DNA from: Chrysogorgia sp. JL179-B06
Lineage: Eukaryota; Cnidaria; Anthozoa; Scleralcyonacea; Chrysogorgiidae
Reading direction: 5' to 3'
DNA: 64,000 bases
Assembly (NCBI GenBank): GCA_035772405.1
Contig: JAYKKM010000375.1
Span: 2,446,501 to 2,510,500, forward strand
A program made the translations under genes and the position numbers. This document shows positions 41,110-51,328 of this stretch, piece after piece (position 1 is the stretch's first letter; each line of letters starts with the position of its first letter). A model generated the notes under the pieces. It did not search any database. It had not been told where the DNA came from and saw only the letters and a program-made list of their open reading frames with translations.

Positions 41110-41760
41110 AACTTAAGCCTGGTTCACATAAAATCGGTAAGCTGTCGCAGACAGTCGGCGACAGTCGCAAACAAGCGCCGATTTTTTATGTGAACACGAA
41201 GGCAGATGGTTGCCGACTGGCTGCGACTGATCGGCGTTCGATCGGGAAAGTTGAACTTGGTTCAACTTTCCAGATCGGACGCAGACTATCGCAGACAGTC
41301 GGCGACAGTCTATAAATTATAGCCCACAATACACCACAGGAACGCGGCGAGATAGCAAAGCAAAATGGAGAACGATGGAAGGGATAGTGACGAATTACAC
41401 ATGTCGTGTGTGTGCGAATTCAGGTGTTTATATGACAAACGGCTAAAATATTATATGGACCAGAGAAAGAAGATGAATGCGTGGAAGGAGAACAGCGAAA
41501 GGGTTGGAATGCCAGTAGAAAATTATACAAAACGATACAACAATATTCGCACCCAATTTGCCAAATACTTAAAATCTTTAAATCCTCATACTGGTTCAGG
41601 CAGGGACACTTTGGTTTTAAAACCAGAGTATGAACATTTACTGTTCCGACCTTCCCAATTTTATGTGAACATGCCGTCGGCGACGGATCGGCGGCTTTGT
41701 CTGCGACTGTCACCGACTGTCTGTCTATGACGGGTTAGGACTAGAGTTTTATTTGGGTTA
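41110..41760 (+). mobile_element. Small element encoding a MADF-like protein
   Basis: The left side has repeated gcagacagtcggcgacagtc (near 41145 and 41295), and the right side has its complement-like gcgactgtcaccgactgtc near 41700. The phrase cacataaaatcgg near 41127 is mirrored by ccaattttatgtgaac near 41655. Between the ends is one open frame. This looks like a short transposon carrying only its DNA-binding protein. The exact ends and target duplication are not clear to me. Confidence 0.45.
41365..41730 (+). CDS. MADF/Myb-like DNA-binding protein (short)
   Basis: 121 aa. LYDKRLKYYMDQRKKMNAW and RYNNIRTQFAKYL follow the MADF (Adf-1, Myb/SANT-like) pattern, which binds DNA. The C-terminal 25 residues are encoded by the terminal repeat of the element. 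MADF proteins accompany transposases in PIF/Harbinger elements, but no transposase is seen here. Confidence 0.5.
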   Translation: MENDGRDSDELHMSCVCEFRCLYDKRLKYYMDQRKKMNAWKENSERVGMPVENYTKRYNNIRTQFAKYLKSLNPHTGSGRDTLVLKPEYEHLLFRPSQFYVNMPSATDRRLCLRLSPTVCL

Positions 41761-43427
41761 TGGTTAGGGTTTTCGTTCTTGTAAAGCTTCTGAATCCCGA
41801 GAAAATAACCTTGATGTGTGGCTATGACGTAGTTTAAATTTTTTAGCTTTCGCTAAATTGGATATAACTACTTCATACCTTTTGTAAGAGATAACCATGG
41901 ATGAATCGTGCATTATTAAGCTTGTTAGCTGCTTTAATGCCGACGAATGCTGACATGTACAACTCTGAAGAGCATTGAATATTTCTCAATTATTCAGGTC
42001 AACAAAGTAGACAAAGGCAATGGAACAAAGACCACAAAAATTATCATATCTAAACACCCAGAAATTCTGGGTGTCATGTGACCAGACGGGCCATTTTCGC
42101 CGACCTTCCACCATGGCATTCAGCTGACTCAACGCTTTCTACCCAATACATATTTAATGTATGAGATTGCAATTCTTGCGTAATAACCAGTGCATGTTCC
42201 GGGCGCTCATGGGTTAACAAATCACTGATGGACATCCTACAACTATAGATTTGTGTATATTGCATTTGCCTACAATGTCTTTCAACAAGCCACTAGCCTA
42301 AGTAGCGCGAATTAACGCCTAGCGGGCGTCTTGTTTATATATGATATGTGGTGATCGCATTAATCGGAGCATAATGCGAGCTTTTCTACGAGGCGATGCC
42401 GCGGATCACCCTATAATTACTACAGGTGTATACCTTAAAGAGTGAGTGTCAGGGTAGTGCTTTGCGCGCTTGTGTTTTTGTTTTCATACGAATTGATTGC
42501 AGTACATCGCATCGTTAGAACTATAATTTGCATGTGAACTCTAGATTTATTTGGAAATGTTGAAATTGGAGTCCGATCCTGACTTCGGGGCGTTATGAAG
42601 TTAATGTTCAAGACGATTTGAACAGTTGCGGTTCGCTTGTTTGTGAACCACTGCGGGCCGCGCGCAACGCCGGTTTCTGACGAACAAGCTGGCCGGATGG
42701 CTTTAGTTCCTGGATCTTTGCAAATTCAAATGAACAAAACATCAGAAGAAACAAAATATATTTGTTCACTAGTCACTCATCAAACACTTCCATTCGCAAA
42801 CTTATTCGCGCTGTTTTAGCAGCATAACCCGGCCTTCCACGCTTCGGAGGCGAAGCGCTCGTAGCAGCTTCTATGGATCGAAAACATTACTATAGTAAAT
42901 GATCAATTTTACGAAAAATATCACAATAACTGATCACTGCAGGTATATTTACTTCTTAGAAAACTTGAAAATGGATAATTTATAGGAAGGATTGATCAAA
43001 TATCGACGGATTCGTTTGTGAACTGAAATAGGCGTCCCATAAAATGGCCACCAAGAAGAAAACAAGCGCGCAAATTAAAGCACTACCCTGTTTTTAGGAA
43101 AAACATTCTGTTTTTAGGAAAAAATAAGGTCTTACGTATCTCAGCCGGGCAGAGGATTCTTTGACTTTAGGAAGCAGATCAAAGAGAGATGATCAATCTT
43201 TTTCTGAATATTAAAAATTTCAAAGCCTGACTTCTCTATGTAAAATTTTGTAAAAGGATAGCTCAAGATTATGTGGTCTTCTCTGTCATTGATAATTCTT
43301 TATAGTTAATTCAGCTTGTATTCATTCTATTTATTTGTTGGCAATACAATTTAAAACCACGAGGGTTATCTTCAAGGACATAACCGTTATCAAATATTTA
43401 CCATACACCATTCCTTTTATTAACTAG
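41761..43427. other. Intronic non-coding DNA
   Basis: I see no gene or clear repeat structure. Only short chance frames are present, for example at 42637-42819. The end provides the acceptor tattaactag for the exon at 43428. Confidence 0.4.
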
Positions 43428-43563
43428 CTTTATGGATCAAAGGAAAACCCAGGAAAATCATGTTTGGATATTGAGCAATGCCAAGATAAAGATGGCGAAT
43501 ATTGGATATTATCTCAACAAAATGGAACACTAAACGTTTTTTGTTACATGAACACCAAAGACG
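43428..43563 (+). CDS. Host-type exon: fibrinogen-like N-terminal segment
   Basis: An exon with acceptor ctag (ends 43427) and donor ggtaaaa (GT at 43564). The frame reads LYGSKENPGKSCLDI, then DKDGEYWIL and VFCYM. This is the start pattern of fibrinogen-related and similar extracellular domains (a C...I...DG.YWI...V.C.M series). It joins in phase 0 to the PAN exon at 35815-36050. The following exon is not found in the window; the second Polinton may sit in the next intron. Confidence 0.6.
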
Positions 43564-43620
43564 GTAAAAATGTTTTTTTAACACAGGCAGATATTTAACA
43601 ATTATTTGATGAGGCTGAGC

Positions 43621-44356
43621 ATGATATCAAGAATTATCCAGACCGAGATCAATGTTATCTGCCGACCGGATAACATTGACCAGTAGCGAAGTTGGCCATA
43701 GCAACTGGTCATGTTAAAGTGCCCCTAACCTCAACATTTTTTATTGTCTTATTTGGAAGAACTTTTAAAATGATGAAGTAACTTCTTTTAAAGATTTTCA
43801 CTTCTTCGCTTTCTTTTTGAGATATATCAGTTTGTTTTATATGCAAATATCTGGAATTTCGTCATTATGTCGTCATTATGCATGTCATAATGAGTTATCA
43901 GAGAATGTTATATATCTTTGCGTTCATCAAATAAAAACACTAAAGTGTGAGTAACACGTATGTGCGCGTTTCTCCCACAACACTAAACTTCTTGATTTTA
44001 AAGGATTTCGTTCGAGAATGAAAGAGATATACACATTTCTCCAATAAGTCATTATGCATGTGTGACGAAATTCCATACATTTGCATATCAAACTAATTGA
44101 TAAAAAGAAAGCAAAGAAATGAAAATCTTCAATAGAAGTTACTTTGTCATTTTAAAAGTTCTTCCAAATAAGACAATAAAACATTTTGAAGTTATGGGCA
44201 AATTTTGAAACGATTTACATATTCAGATCTTATATATTGTTTTCAAAATATGCATATGTTTATAAATTAGCATAGCATGACGGGCCATGACCAGTTGCTA
44301 CGACCAGCTTCGCCACTGACATTGACAGAGGTCTGGATAAATCTTGATTTCATGTT
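43621..44356. repeat. Large foldback element
   Basis: Left: atcaagaattatccagac ... gcaactggtcatg ... tattgtcttatttggaagaa. Right: the complement (ttcttccaaataagacaata ... catgaccagttgct ... tctggataaatcttgat). Arms exceed 200 bp with moderate divergence. No coding capacity. It lies in the intron. Confidence 0.7.
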
Positions 44357-45239
44357 TATACATGCATGGCATCAAGTCCAATCTAATATTTGTTTTATTA
44401 TACAATTATAAAAGTAGAAGCCTTTAAGCCGGTTTCCATATCGTTCTAATTGCTGTAATTCATGAGTCGTCGACGCAATTTTCCCTTTCGTAAACGGTCG
44501 TTACCATCTCATCTCTCATAGAATGTTGGGTAAGCGGAGTAAAATTCCTCGTGGTTCCAAGGTTCCCGCATACTTTATTTCGCGGCTCCTCGTGTTCTTT
44601 CATAATATTTCTATCTAAAAAGCGAACAAGCATCTATATGGCGAGTTCTTGGGAAAAAACCCATGAAATAGTGTGTAAGTTGTCTAACGTTTCGAGCGGC
44701 CCTTCGTCAGAGAGTGAACGTAAGGTGAAATAATAACTGAGTGATTATTTCGAATTCACTTTATGTTTTACTCTCTGACGAAGGGCCTTCGCTCCAAACG
44801 TTAGGGCTTACACGCTATTTCGGCAGTACACCAACCTTTTTATACATTTTGATTTGTATTTCTACACCCTACGCAGCACAACACGTTTTATCATTTATTT
44901 AATACGAATGTTCTATGACAAATGCAGAAAATCCTTAACTGTATTAATGGTTATACAGTATATTACGGTGGTCCATATATGCAATGCGCATATAATAGTT
45001 TCAGTCGACAAATATATTTTGTCAGTCCACAAATATATTTTGAAACCTCGCAGCATACGGGACGTTGTTGCGATTGATATTTCGAAATCCTGAATAACAT
45101 CGTTTGCCTTTTGGAAAGTATCTACATATACGTTGTGACTATCGATCACAAAATCGAAAAATCGAATTTACTCCAGGATTGAGAGTTTGCCATGTATAAT
45201 TTCTTCTGCTTGAACGCTCTTCTCCTGTAGGCTGTATAC
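44357..45239. repeat. Non-coding flank with foldback and dispersed repeat
   Basis: A foldback at 44668-44826 (taacgtttcgagcggccctt / cgaagggccttcgctccaaa) lies here. The segment at 44467-44553 (gacgcaattttccctttcgt, then aaacggtcgttaccatctca) recurs in reverse complement at 63848-63942 beyond the second Polinton. No gene seen. Confidence 0.55.
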
Positions 45240-45245
45240 TAAATA
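45240..45245 (+). repeat. Target site duplication, left, Polinton 2
   Basis: taaata here is repeated at 63776-63781, directly outside the other TIR. A 6-bp duplication is the Polinton norm, and here it is not in a simple repeat, so it is strong evidence for a clean insertion. Confidence 0.9.
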
Positions 45246-46017
45246 AGTAGTATAGTAAGTAGGGCTGCGAGCCCAATCGACTTCAAACGTGAATATAAAC
45301 ACCAAAACATCACCAAATTTGCCAAATCACGATTCGACAAATTTGACGATGTTTTGGTGTTTATATTCACGTTTGAAGTCGAATAAGCTCGCAGCCCTAC
45401 TTACTATACTACTACAGCGATCGTTAGTCAATCTAGACACCCTTCGCACGTTTTCTACTAAATTGATGTCAAACACACGCGAGACTAGCGAAACAATACC
45501 AAGTTTATGCTAAATTTGACACCATTTCGGCCACATTTAAAAAATAGAAAGTGTCGTTTCAAAATTCTCACAAATTACATTTAGGAAAAAATAGAAAGTG
45601 TCATTTCAACATTTTCGCGTGTTAAAAAAATAAAATGTGGTACGAGCCCACTCTCACATATTAAAAAATAGAGAGTGTCATTTCAACATTTTCACAAATT
45701 TGTCGAATCGCATTTAAAAAATAGTCGTTTCAACATTTTCACAAATTTGTCAAATCACATTTTAAAAATAATCGTTCCAACATTTTCACAAATTTGTCAA
45801 ATCACATTTAAAAAATAGAAAGTGTCGTTTCAACATTTTCACAAATTTGTCAAATCACATTTAAAAAAATAGTCGTTTAAACATTTTTACAAATTTATGT
45901 GTCGTAAAAGTGTCTCACGCGTGATAAAATTGCCACCTGTTATGCAAATTAGGTTATTGCCACCTGTTAATAATAGATTAGTCCGTTTGTTCACTATTTT
46001 CAGCGTTTGTTGCCTCT
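45246..46017 (+). repeat. Left TIR, Polinton 2, with palindromic tip
   Basis: 772 bp matched by 63004-63775. The outer 168 bp (45246-45413) are themselves a palindrome: the tip agtagtatagtaagtagggc returns as gccctacttactatactact. Inside, the block aacattttcacaaatttgtc plus aaatcacatttaaaaaatag is repeated five or six times. The inner end covers the last codons of PolB. Confidence 0.93.
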
Positions 46018-49000
46018 CACTTCAATGTTTTTGTGACCATACGCGTAGGAGTCAATGCCATTTTCTAAAAGGTATCGTTTGTCATCAAAACAGGATAGCG
46101 ACACTTTATTAATTTCGTAGCTACCGAGCTGATGTTTGACACTTCTAATGGTCTTCATTGTGTGTCGCAACTGTTTCTGCTCGAGTAACACGCTTTTGTA
46201 ATCTTCGTGTCTGATTACCTTTTTAATTATATTTTTTCTAATACCTTTAGCGGTTTTCCCGCCACCTCCACCCTCTTTCAAATAGCTGTACATTTTACTG
46301 CGCAACCCGACGAACTCGACAATTGGCGTTCCAGCGCACTCGTCCTTCATCTTCCCAATAACTTTCTTATTCTCTCTAAAAAAGAATGGGCTGTCTGCAG
46401 GGTAGTCGCTATTGTCAAACTTTTCGCACTCCATCATAAAGTCGGAATAAACGTCGTCAGTTTTGATTGAGTACAACAGACTGTCAGTGTCAGTGAAGTG
46501 CAATCTACAGGTGTCGCTAGAGTACTTTTTCATAATATAATTGTAGTGAAAATTGTACATCAGCGTTTTACTCAAGTCTAGTATGCACATACCCACATAT
46601 GCAGGTCTATTTAGTGTCAACGTTTCTTTAACTTTGTGGACAGCGACTAAGTTCTCGCTAAATACTTTGCAAGACACAAACGTCGGCTTCGAGACAAGCT
46701 TTTTAAATTTCTCCGCAGTGGTCACTAATCTTACGTCCACACGCTTCCTCAAGTTTTCCATCGTTTTTCCGAACACACTGTTGTTCATCAACTTGAAGAA
46801 GTCCTTCTCAAAAGCGTTCTTAGCCGCAGTTCTCTTGACTGTGTTAAAGTCGATGTACTTGCCCAACCACTTGGACTGGTCAAACTGCAGGACCCTGTGA
46901 ATCTTATTGATTTTTAATCCAAGATCCATGTACAACTGCAGATTTCCGTAGTGACACACATACTTTTTTTTGTCCATCAAATTAGTCACCAACTTCTTCA
47001 CACCACCAACACTCACGTTAAACTTATTTTTTATTTTTGTGCAGTACTCCGACAACATGTCAACAGTTATCTCCATCTTCTCAGGAGCCAGCGGGTAATC
47101 GTTGTGTAGGTCATGCAAATGGGCTGGATACTCCAAGTCGACCTCGAGCAGTAAACCTTTTTTGCTATTGTTATGATAGTCGTGCAGATTAACTTTTTCT
47201 ATTTCTTTCTCAGTCAACCACTTGAAGCCGCCCGTGGGTAGACTTCGACTCATCGCCCACCCATACAAGTTGTTGGCGTCAAGGTACATCAAATACTTCG
47301 ACTCTTGCTCTTTGTCATACCCTTCCATATACTTATTATTCGCCACGCCATGTCTGTTGCATATGTAGCTCACACCACCACGCATACCTAGTTCTACGAA
47401 CTGGAACATGTCGATGATGTCCACTCCAGTCATCTTTAGCATGGCATCCCAAGCCAATCCAGGCGACGTGAAATAGTGACACGGGTCTAATTTATACTCG
47501 CGATGGCATGTCTTTCTAAAGTTCTCAAAAACGTCGGCAAGCAAGAGCACATCACTTTTCAAATACAGGTCGTGATACCCACCCATACTTTCAACGTCGA
47601 AGTAGTCCCACACATCGATGGCGCGTTCATGCATTTCTTCCGTAATATGCTCGTCATTCAGAATGCTGTAGAAGTCCTTTTTGGAGGGTAGCTCACGTTC
47701 ATCGAATTTATCAAAGGAGTCCATATAATCATAGGGGTAGACTCCCTTTCTTGTCATGAGTGCCAACCCCTCGTCGTGAAACACTTCTGATGTGTATTTG
47801 AAAGCGTCCCTTGGTAGGTTCTTCACCAAGTTGTCTAGACCACTACTCATGAACTGAAAGCTGTCCAAGAACACCAAGTTTTTTCCAAGCATGAACGCCA
47901 TGTACTTCTCCATGTTGTTCGGTATCACGTTTATGTCTTGACCAAACTTGCCAATCTCCTGCATGATGAAATGGCTATCGTAGCCACGTAAGTTATGAAA
48001 GATCACAGGAATTTTATCAGTCAACTTAAAGTTCACATTACACTCACGATGCGCAGACCCTCTGTACTTACCTGACACGTGACAGTGGTCTCTCACTCTA
48101 ACGTCAGCACCAGTGTACTCAACACTGCAAATATGACAACTCTTAGCCTCGTCAAAGTTCTTCTTATCGGCGTCAGTCAGTATCATTTCTTTGTTAAAGT
48201 GACTCTCAGATGTCTCTTTACAATATTCGACAATTTCTAACATCTCCCCAATGAACTTGTTGACTGCGTTTTCACCGCGGTACACTTTTACTGGCTTACT
48301 GTACTCATTGTCATAGCAACAAACCAGTTTATACCCATAGCCGCAGTCAACGTGCCTCTGATAAGCGTTTGTGTAGCTACACTCGCTTGACAGCTTTGTT
48401 GTGTGCACCTTCTGTGTGATAGCCTCGAAGTCTGCGTACACCACAAATGGTACGTTTAGCTGTCTACTAAAGTTCTCGTATTTCACTTTCGTACCTTTTT
48501 GTGGCATTTTAATAGCTTGCTTCCCATTGATGACCAAACATACTTCCACATGGCGTTCAAGCACGTCCTCTCGGGTAAAACACTGCAAACAATACCTACA
48601 AAAGTGCTTTCTCGCCTTATACTTTGTCTGACGGTACATGAATTTGTTAAAATCGCGAATGTACACATAATGCTTGTTGCCCGCGTCGTTAGTTATCAAC
48701 AATAGGTCCATATGGTCAGGATACGCCTCCTTAGAAACGTACACAGGGAATGGCTGCAAATTTTCATACCCAAAAACATTTATGCTAATATCGTTTGCCT
48801 TTTCGATCTTGTTGTAGTCTTTGAGTGTGACTGGGAAGTCAATTCCGTCATAGTCCAGCTCACCGACATGCCTAGCGTACTTCGACGTTCTATCAGAGTG
48901 TTTTCCAACAGGAAACTTATGCGCAAGGTGGCACCATCTAAAGCACTCGTTGTCATCATCGTTATTTACGTTTATCAGACCCTTCATACTATTGCGCAAC

Positions 49001-49578
49001 TCCTTTGGCAGCGCAATGTAGCTACTCCCATGCAAAGGTCTGTAAATAGCGATATTGACGTAGTGTGCATCTATTTTGTCGATAGTCCATCCAGACCCCT
49101 CAGATAACCACCCAGCTATCCGCGTCAAAATCTGTTCCGACCCACGATTGGCGACACCCTCGATGTCATGCTCGTTGATGACGACGAACGTTTCGCTGTT
49201 AAAGTAGGCAGTTTTGTACGTGGTCTTATTGAGTTCTAAAACTTTCTCAAAAGTGACCTTGACTGTCTCCACCACTTTCATTCCGTTGGTCTCACCTAGT
49301 TCACGTCTCAAAAGGTTAGTGACAGCGCTTCTACTACCATTTACCTGATTGACGTCTCTGTCGTCAATTACCTCGACTCCATAAGACCTTGTGAACCCTC
49401 TCAGCGCTCGATCCAACAGATGTGTTGACGGTGCGAGGTCTTCGACTACAGGTTGTCCCTCTTGATCTCTAAAGAAGCCGTGAACGTTGGTCGCTTCATC
49501 TGTTAGTGAATTGACAACGGCTGCACTCGTCTTATGCGCCCGTCTTTTTGTCAGTGGGTTTTTCACAGTCCGACTCAT
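46000..49578 (-). CDS. POLB: Protein-primed family B DNA polymerase
   Basis: 1192 aa, a full-length Polinton polymerase. In order: a short N-terminal NPLT-type repeat region (weaker than in copy 1); a region with VNNDDDNECFRWCHLA and HYVYIRDFNKF; a C2H2-like finger (HFCRYCLQCF, about 335); Exo I YADFEA (about 381); an endonuclease-VII-like insert CHICSV ... RDHCHVSGKYRG (about 483-515); Exo II FHNLRGYDSH (about 531); Exo III YLKSDVLLLAD (about 678); motif A LDANNLYG (about 768); motif B NNSVFGKTMEN (about 934); and motif C DTDS (about 1034). All catalytic acids are present. The last codons lie in the TIR. The start overlaps the preceding gene by 4 bases. Confidence 0.95.
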   Translation of the reverse strand: MSRTVKNPLTKRRAHKTSAAVVNSLTDEATNVHGFFRDQEGQPVVEDLAPSTHLLDRALRGFTRSYGVEVIDDRDVNQVNGSRSAVTNLLRRELGETNGMKVVETVKVTFEKVLELNKTTYKTAYFNSETFVVINEHDIEGVANRGSEQILTRIAGWLSEGSGWTIDKIDAHYVNIAIYRPLHGSSYIALPKELRNSMKGLINVNNDDDNECFRWCHLAHKFPVGKHSDRTSKYARHVGELDYDGIDFPVTLKDYNKIEKANDISINVFGYENLQPFPVYVSKEAYPDHMDLLLITNDAGNKHYVYIRDFNKFMYRQTKYKARKHFCRYCLQCFTREDVLERHVEVCLVINGKQAIKMPQKGTKVKYENFSRQLNVPFVVYADFEAITQKVHTTKLSSECSYTNAYQRHVDCGYGYKLVCCYDNEYSKPVKVYRGENAVNKFIGEMLEIVEYCKETSESHFNKEMILTDADKKNFDEAKSCHICSVEYTGADVRVRDHCHVSGKYRGSAHRECNVNFKLTDKIPVIFHNLRGYDSHFIMQEIGKFGQDINVIPNNMEKYMAFMLGKNLVFLDSFQFMSSGLDNLVKNLPRDAFKYTSEVFHDEGLALMTRKGVYPYDYMDSFDKFDERELPSKKDFYSILNDEHITEEMHERAIDVWDYFDVESMGGYHDLYLKSDVLLLADVFENFRKTCHREYKLDPCHYFTSPGLAWDAMLKMTGVDIIDMFQFVELGMRGGVSYICNRHGVANNKYMEGYDKEQESKYLMYLDANNLYGWAMSRSLPTGGFKWLTEKEIEKVNLHDYHNNSKKGLLLEVDLEYPAHLHDLHNDYPLAPEKMEITVDMLSEYCTKIKNKFNVSVGGVKKLVTNLMDKKKYVCHYGNLQLYMDLGLKINKIHRVLQFDQSKWLGKYIDFNTVKRTAAKNAFEKDFFKLMNNSVFGKTMENLRKRVDVRLVTTAEKFKKLVSKPTFVSCKVFSENLVAVHKVKETLTLNRPAYVGMCILDLSKTLMYNFHYNYIMKKYSSDTCRLHFTDTDSLLYSIKTDDVYSDFMMECEKFDNSDYPADSPFFFRENKKVIGKMKDECAGTPIVEFVGLRSKMYSYLKEGGGGGKTAKGIRKNIIKKVIRHEDYKSVLLEQKQLRHTMKTIRSVKHQLGSYEINKVSLSCFDDKRYLLENGIDSYAYGHKNIEVRGNKR

Positions 49579-50153
49579 TGGCTTCTATATACTACACTTG
49601 TTTTTTTCCTAAACCACTCGTCGTAATAATTGTCGCCACTTTCGCACCATCCCAGCTTTAGGTACACCACCCCAAACAAATTGTCGTCAAACTTCTCTTT
49701 CACCTTCCCGTCTTTGAGGTCTGACACCTTCTTGAGTGTCTCGACTCGTCTTCTATGACACAACCTAATAATGTAGTATCCATATCTGCTGACATTTCTA
49801 CCCTTGATCAAATTGCACGAGTGCAGCACATTGACAACTTTCAGGAAGTCCTCTTTTATCAACTCAAGGTGCTCACCCTTCACAACGTTCCGTAGTCTCC
49901 TCCCCATCCACCAAGACCGTTTGTGAACGCTTTTTAATCGCGTGAGTCTCATGTCGCTGTAACTCTGAGTGTAACCCCATTCGATGTCGCCACACTTTGG
50001 ACACGCGTACCCACCGCAGTCACTTACGTTTTTCACAACGTCGCAATCCGAGCAGTAGTAAATTCTGAAGGTGTCTCCACACTCAGTTTGCGTCTCGCTC
50101 GCGATCTCGTCAATTGTCAAGCCATAACTCATCTGCCTCATAAGTTTGTCCAT
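49575..50153 (-). CDS. Zinc-ribbon protein, possibly VLTF3-like
   Basis: 192 aa, counterpart of 10844-11410. Same CSDC...CPKC ribbon, KRSWWMGRRLRNVVKGEH and LGW. The C-terminus differs and overlaps the PolB start by 4 bases, a tighter coupling than in copy 1. The ATG follows ggagtagtataagcg. Confidence 0.6.
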   Translation of the reverse strand: MDKLMRQMSYGLTIDEIASETQTECGDTFRIYYCSDCDVVKNVSDCGGYACPKCGDIEWGYTQSYSDMRLTRLKSVHKRSWWMGRRLRNVVKGEHLELIKEDFLKVVNVLHSCNLIKGRNVSRYGYYIIRLCHRRRVETLKKVSDLKDGKVKEKFDDNLFGVVYLKLGWCESGDNYYDEWFRKKTSVVYRSQ

Positions 50154-50177
50154 CGCTTATACTACTCCAACATTTTT

Positions 50178-50597
50178 TTATTGAGTTAGCACCCACACTA
50201 CTATTCCACTACCCAAGCCTAGCGCACCAACAAACAATAATTGGTAGTCCTTCATTTCCGCACTTGGTTGGTAGTAATCCGCAACCTTCGGGAGGTCAGT
50301 GAACACTCGTCCGCTGTACCGTATGGTCATTACGCTTCTAAGTTCTTCCAACGCGTGGTTTGTGTCGTTGATGTCAGCATTAGCATCAGAGAGCCGTTGT
50401 CGTAAACGCTGGATCTTATCTTTCTTAGCGACCTCATTCTCATACCACACTTCTTTCGCACTGGCTAACTGTTCCAACGCATGGTTGTGCCTTTTCATCT
50501 CAGCTTCGTAGCCTGAATGATTAAACTTTGAAAACATAAAGCCAGCGCCTGCAAAAGCCACTGCGTTAAAAATCCCTCCAGCCACAACACTCACCAT
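50178..50597 (-). CDS. Small membrane protein with central coiled coil
   Basis: 139 aa, nearly identical to 11439-11858, with differences concentrated in the last third. Hydrophobic ends and a coiled-coil-like middle are kept. Function unknown. Confidence 0.75.
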   Translation of the reverse strand: MVSVVAGGIFNAVAFAGAGFMFSKFNHSGYEAEMKRHNHALEQLASAKEVWYENEVAKKDKIQRLRQRLSDANADINDTNHALEELRSVMTIRYSGRVFTDLPKVADYYQPSAEMKDYQLLFVGALGLGSGIVVWVLTQ

Positions 50598-50601
50598 TAA
50601 C

Positions 50602-50838
50602 TTACGTTGATTTGAATGGATCTGTCGGTACCCACTTTTTCGATTGCATCCATTTTACTAACAACGTTCCTGCACCAACAGCTGCAGCAAGTTTCACTGT
50701 GCCTTTCACAGTCTCTGGTGTTCCCAATGGTTCCCCCAAAGCCTTTTTCGAAATCATACTCACTGCCACAGCACCAGTCGTGACAAGTAGCGCATCGTAC
50801 AATTCGTTCATAAGTTCTTTTCGATCGATCGCAGCCAT
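50602..50838 (-). CDS. 78-aa two-helix membrane protein
   Basis: Counterpart of 11863-12099. The inner ATG (MAAIDRKEL) is the only start shared by both copies, because two extra bases upstream shift the outer ATG out of frame. Two hydrophobic helices are conserved. Function unknown. Confidence 0.72.
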   Translation of the reverse strand: MAAIDRKELMNELYDALLVTTGAVAVSMISKKALGEPLGTPETVKGTVKLAAAVGAGTLLVKWMQSKKWVPTDPFKST

Positions 50839-50861
50839 ATATACATTGTCGTGTGTTTTGT

Positions 50862-51197
50862 TCAAGAATCAAATGTGTCTAACGCTGGACGACGAGTTTT
50901 ATGACTTTCTGACGCAGGTGCTGGTGCAGTACTCGCAGGTTCTTTTTCGCTGCTAATTGTGTACCATAGCGAAGCAGCGGCAATGATAACACCAAGTGTT
51001 CCAACAATGTAACCATAGCTCCACTCACTACCCTGTTCTTCGTTAACTATCATTTCGCGCATTTTTTTTTCTTTCGCAGCTTTCGATATCTCAGCCAACT
51101 TTTTACCAGCAGCGACGCGCTTTGGGTCCTTTACCTTAACACTCTTCACATCAGCTGTGATCTTAGCGTCGACAGCCGTCTGTGAGTCCTCAACCAT
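50862..51197 (-). CDS. 111-aa single-pass membrane protein with basic N-terminus
   Basis: Counterpart of 12121-12456 with only two visible amino-acid changes, the most conserved of the small membrane proteins. Lys-rich N-terminus, one transmembrane helix, Ser/Pro/Ala tail. It faces the divergent promoter. Confidence 0.73.
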   Translation of the reverse strand: MVEDSQTAVDAKITADVKSVKVKDPKRVAAGKKLAEISKAAKEKKMREMIVNEEQGSEWSYGYIVGTLGVIIAAASLWYTISSEKEPASTAPAPASESHKTRRPALDTFDS

Positions 51198-51328
51198 CTA
51201 ATACATTATCACGTGTTATCTTACTCACAGTTGACCTCACAGGTGTCTCACAGTTGACCTCACAGGTATCTCACAGTTCCAGACCAAACGCACTAAAAAA
51301 TTAGGGTTTTTTCTGAGAGTATAACATA
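51198..51328. promoter_or_regulatory. Divergent promoter region
   Basis: As in copy 1: two copies of a cctcacaggt(a/g)tctcacag repeat, then ttttttctgagagtataacata before the ATG of the C2H2 gene. Confidence 0.5.

Noticed and set aside
42637..42819. 60-codon frame
   Set aside because: No domain, no homologue in the window, no splice or promoter signals; length expected by chance.
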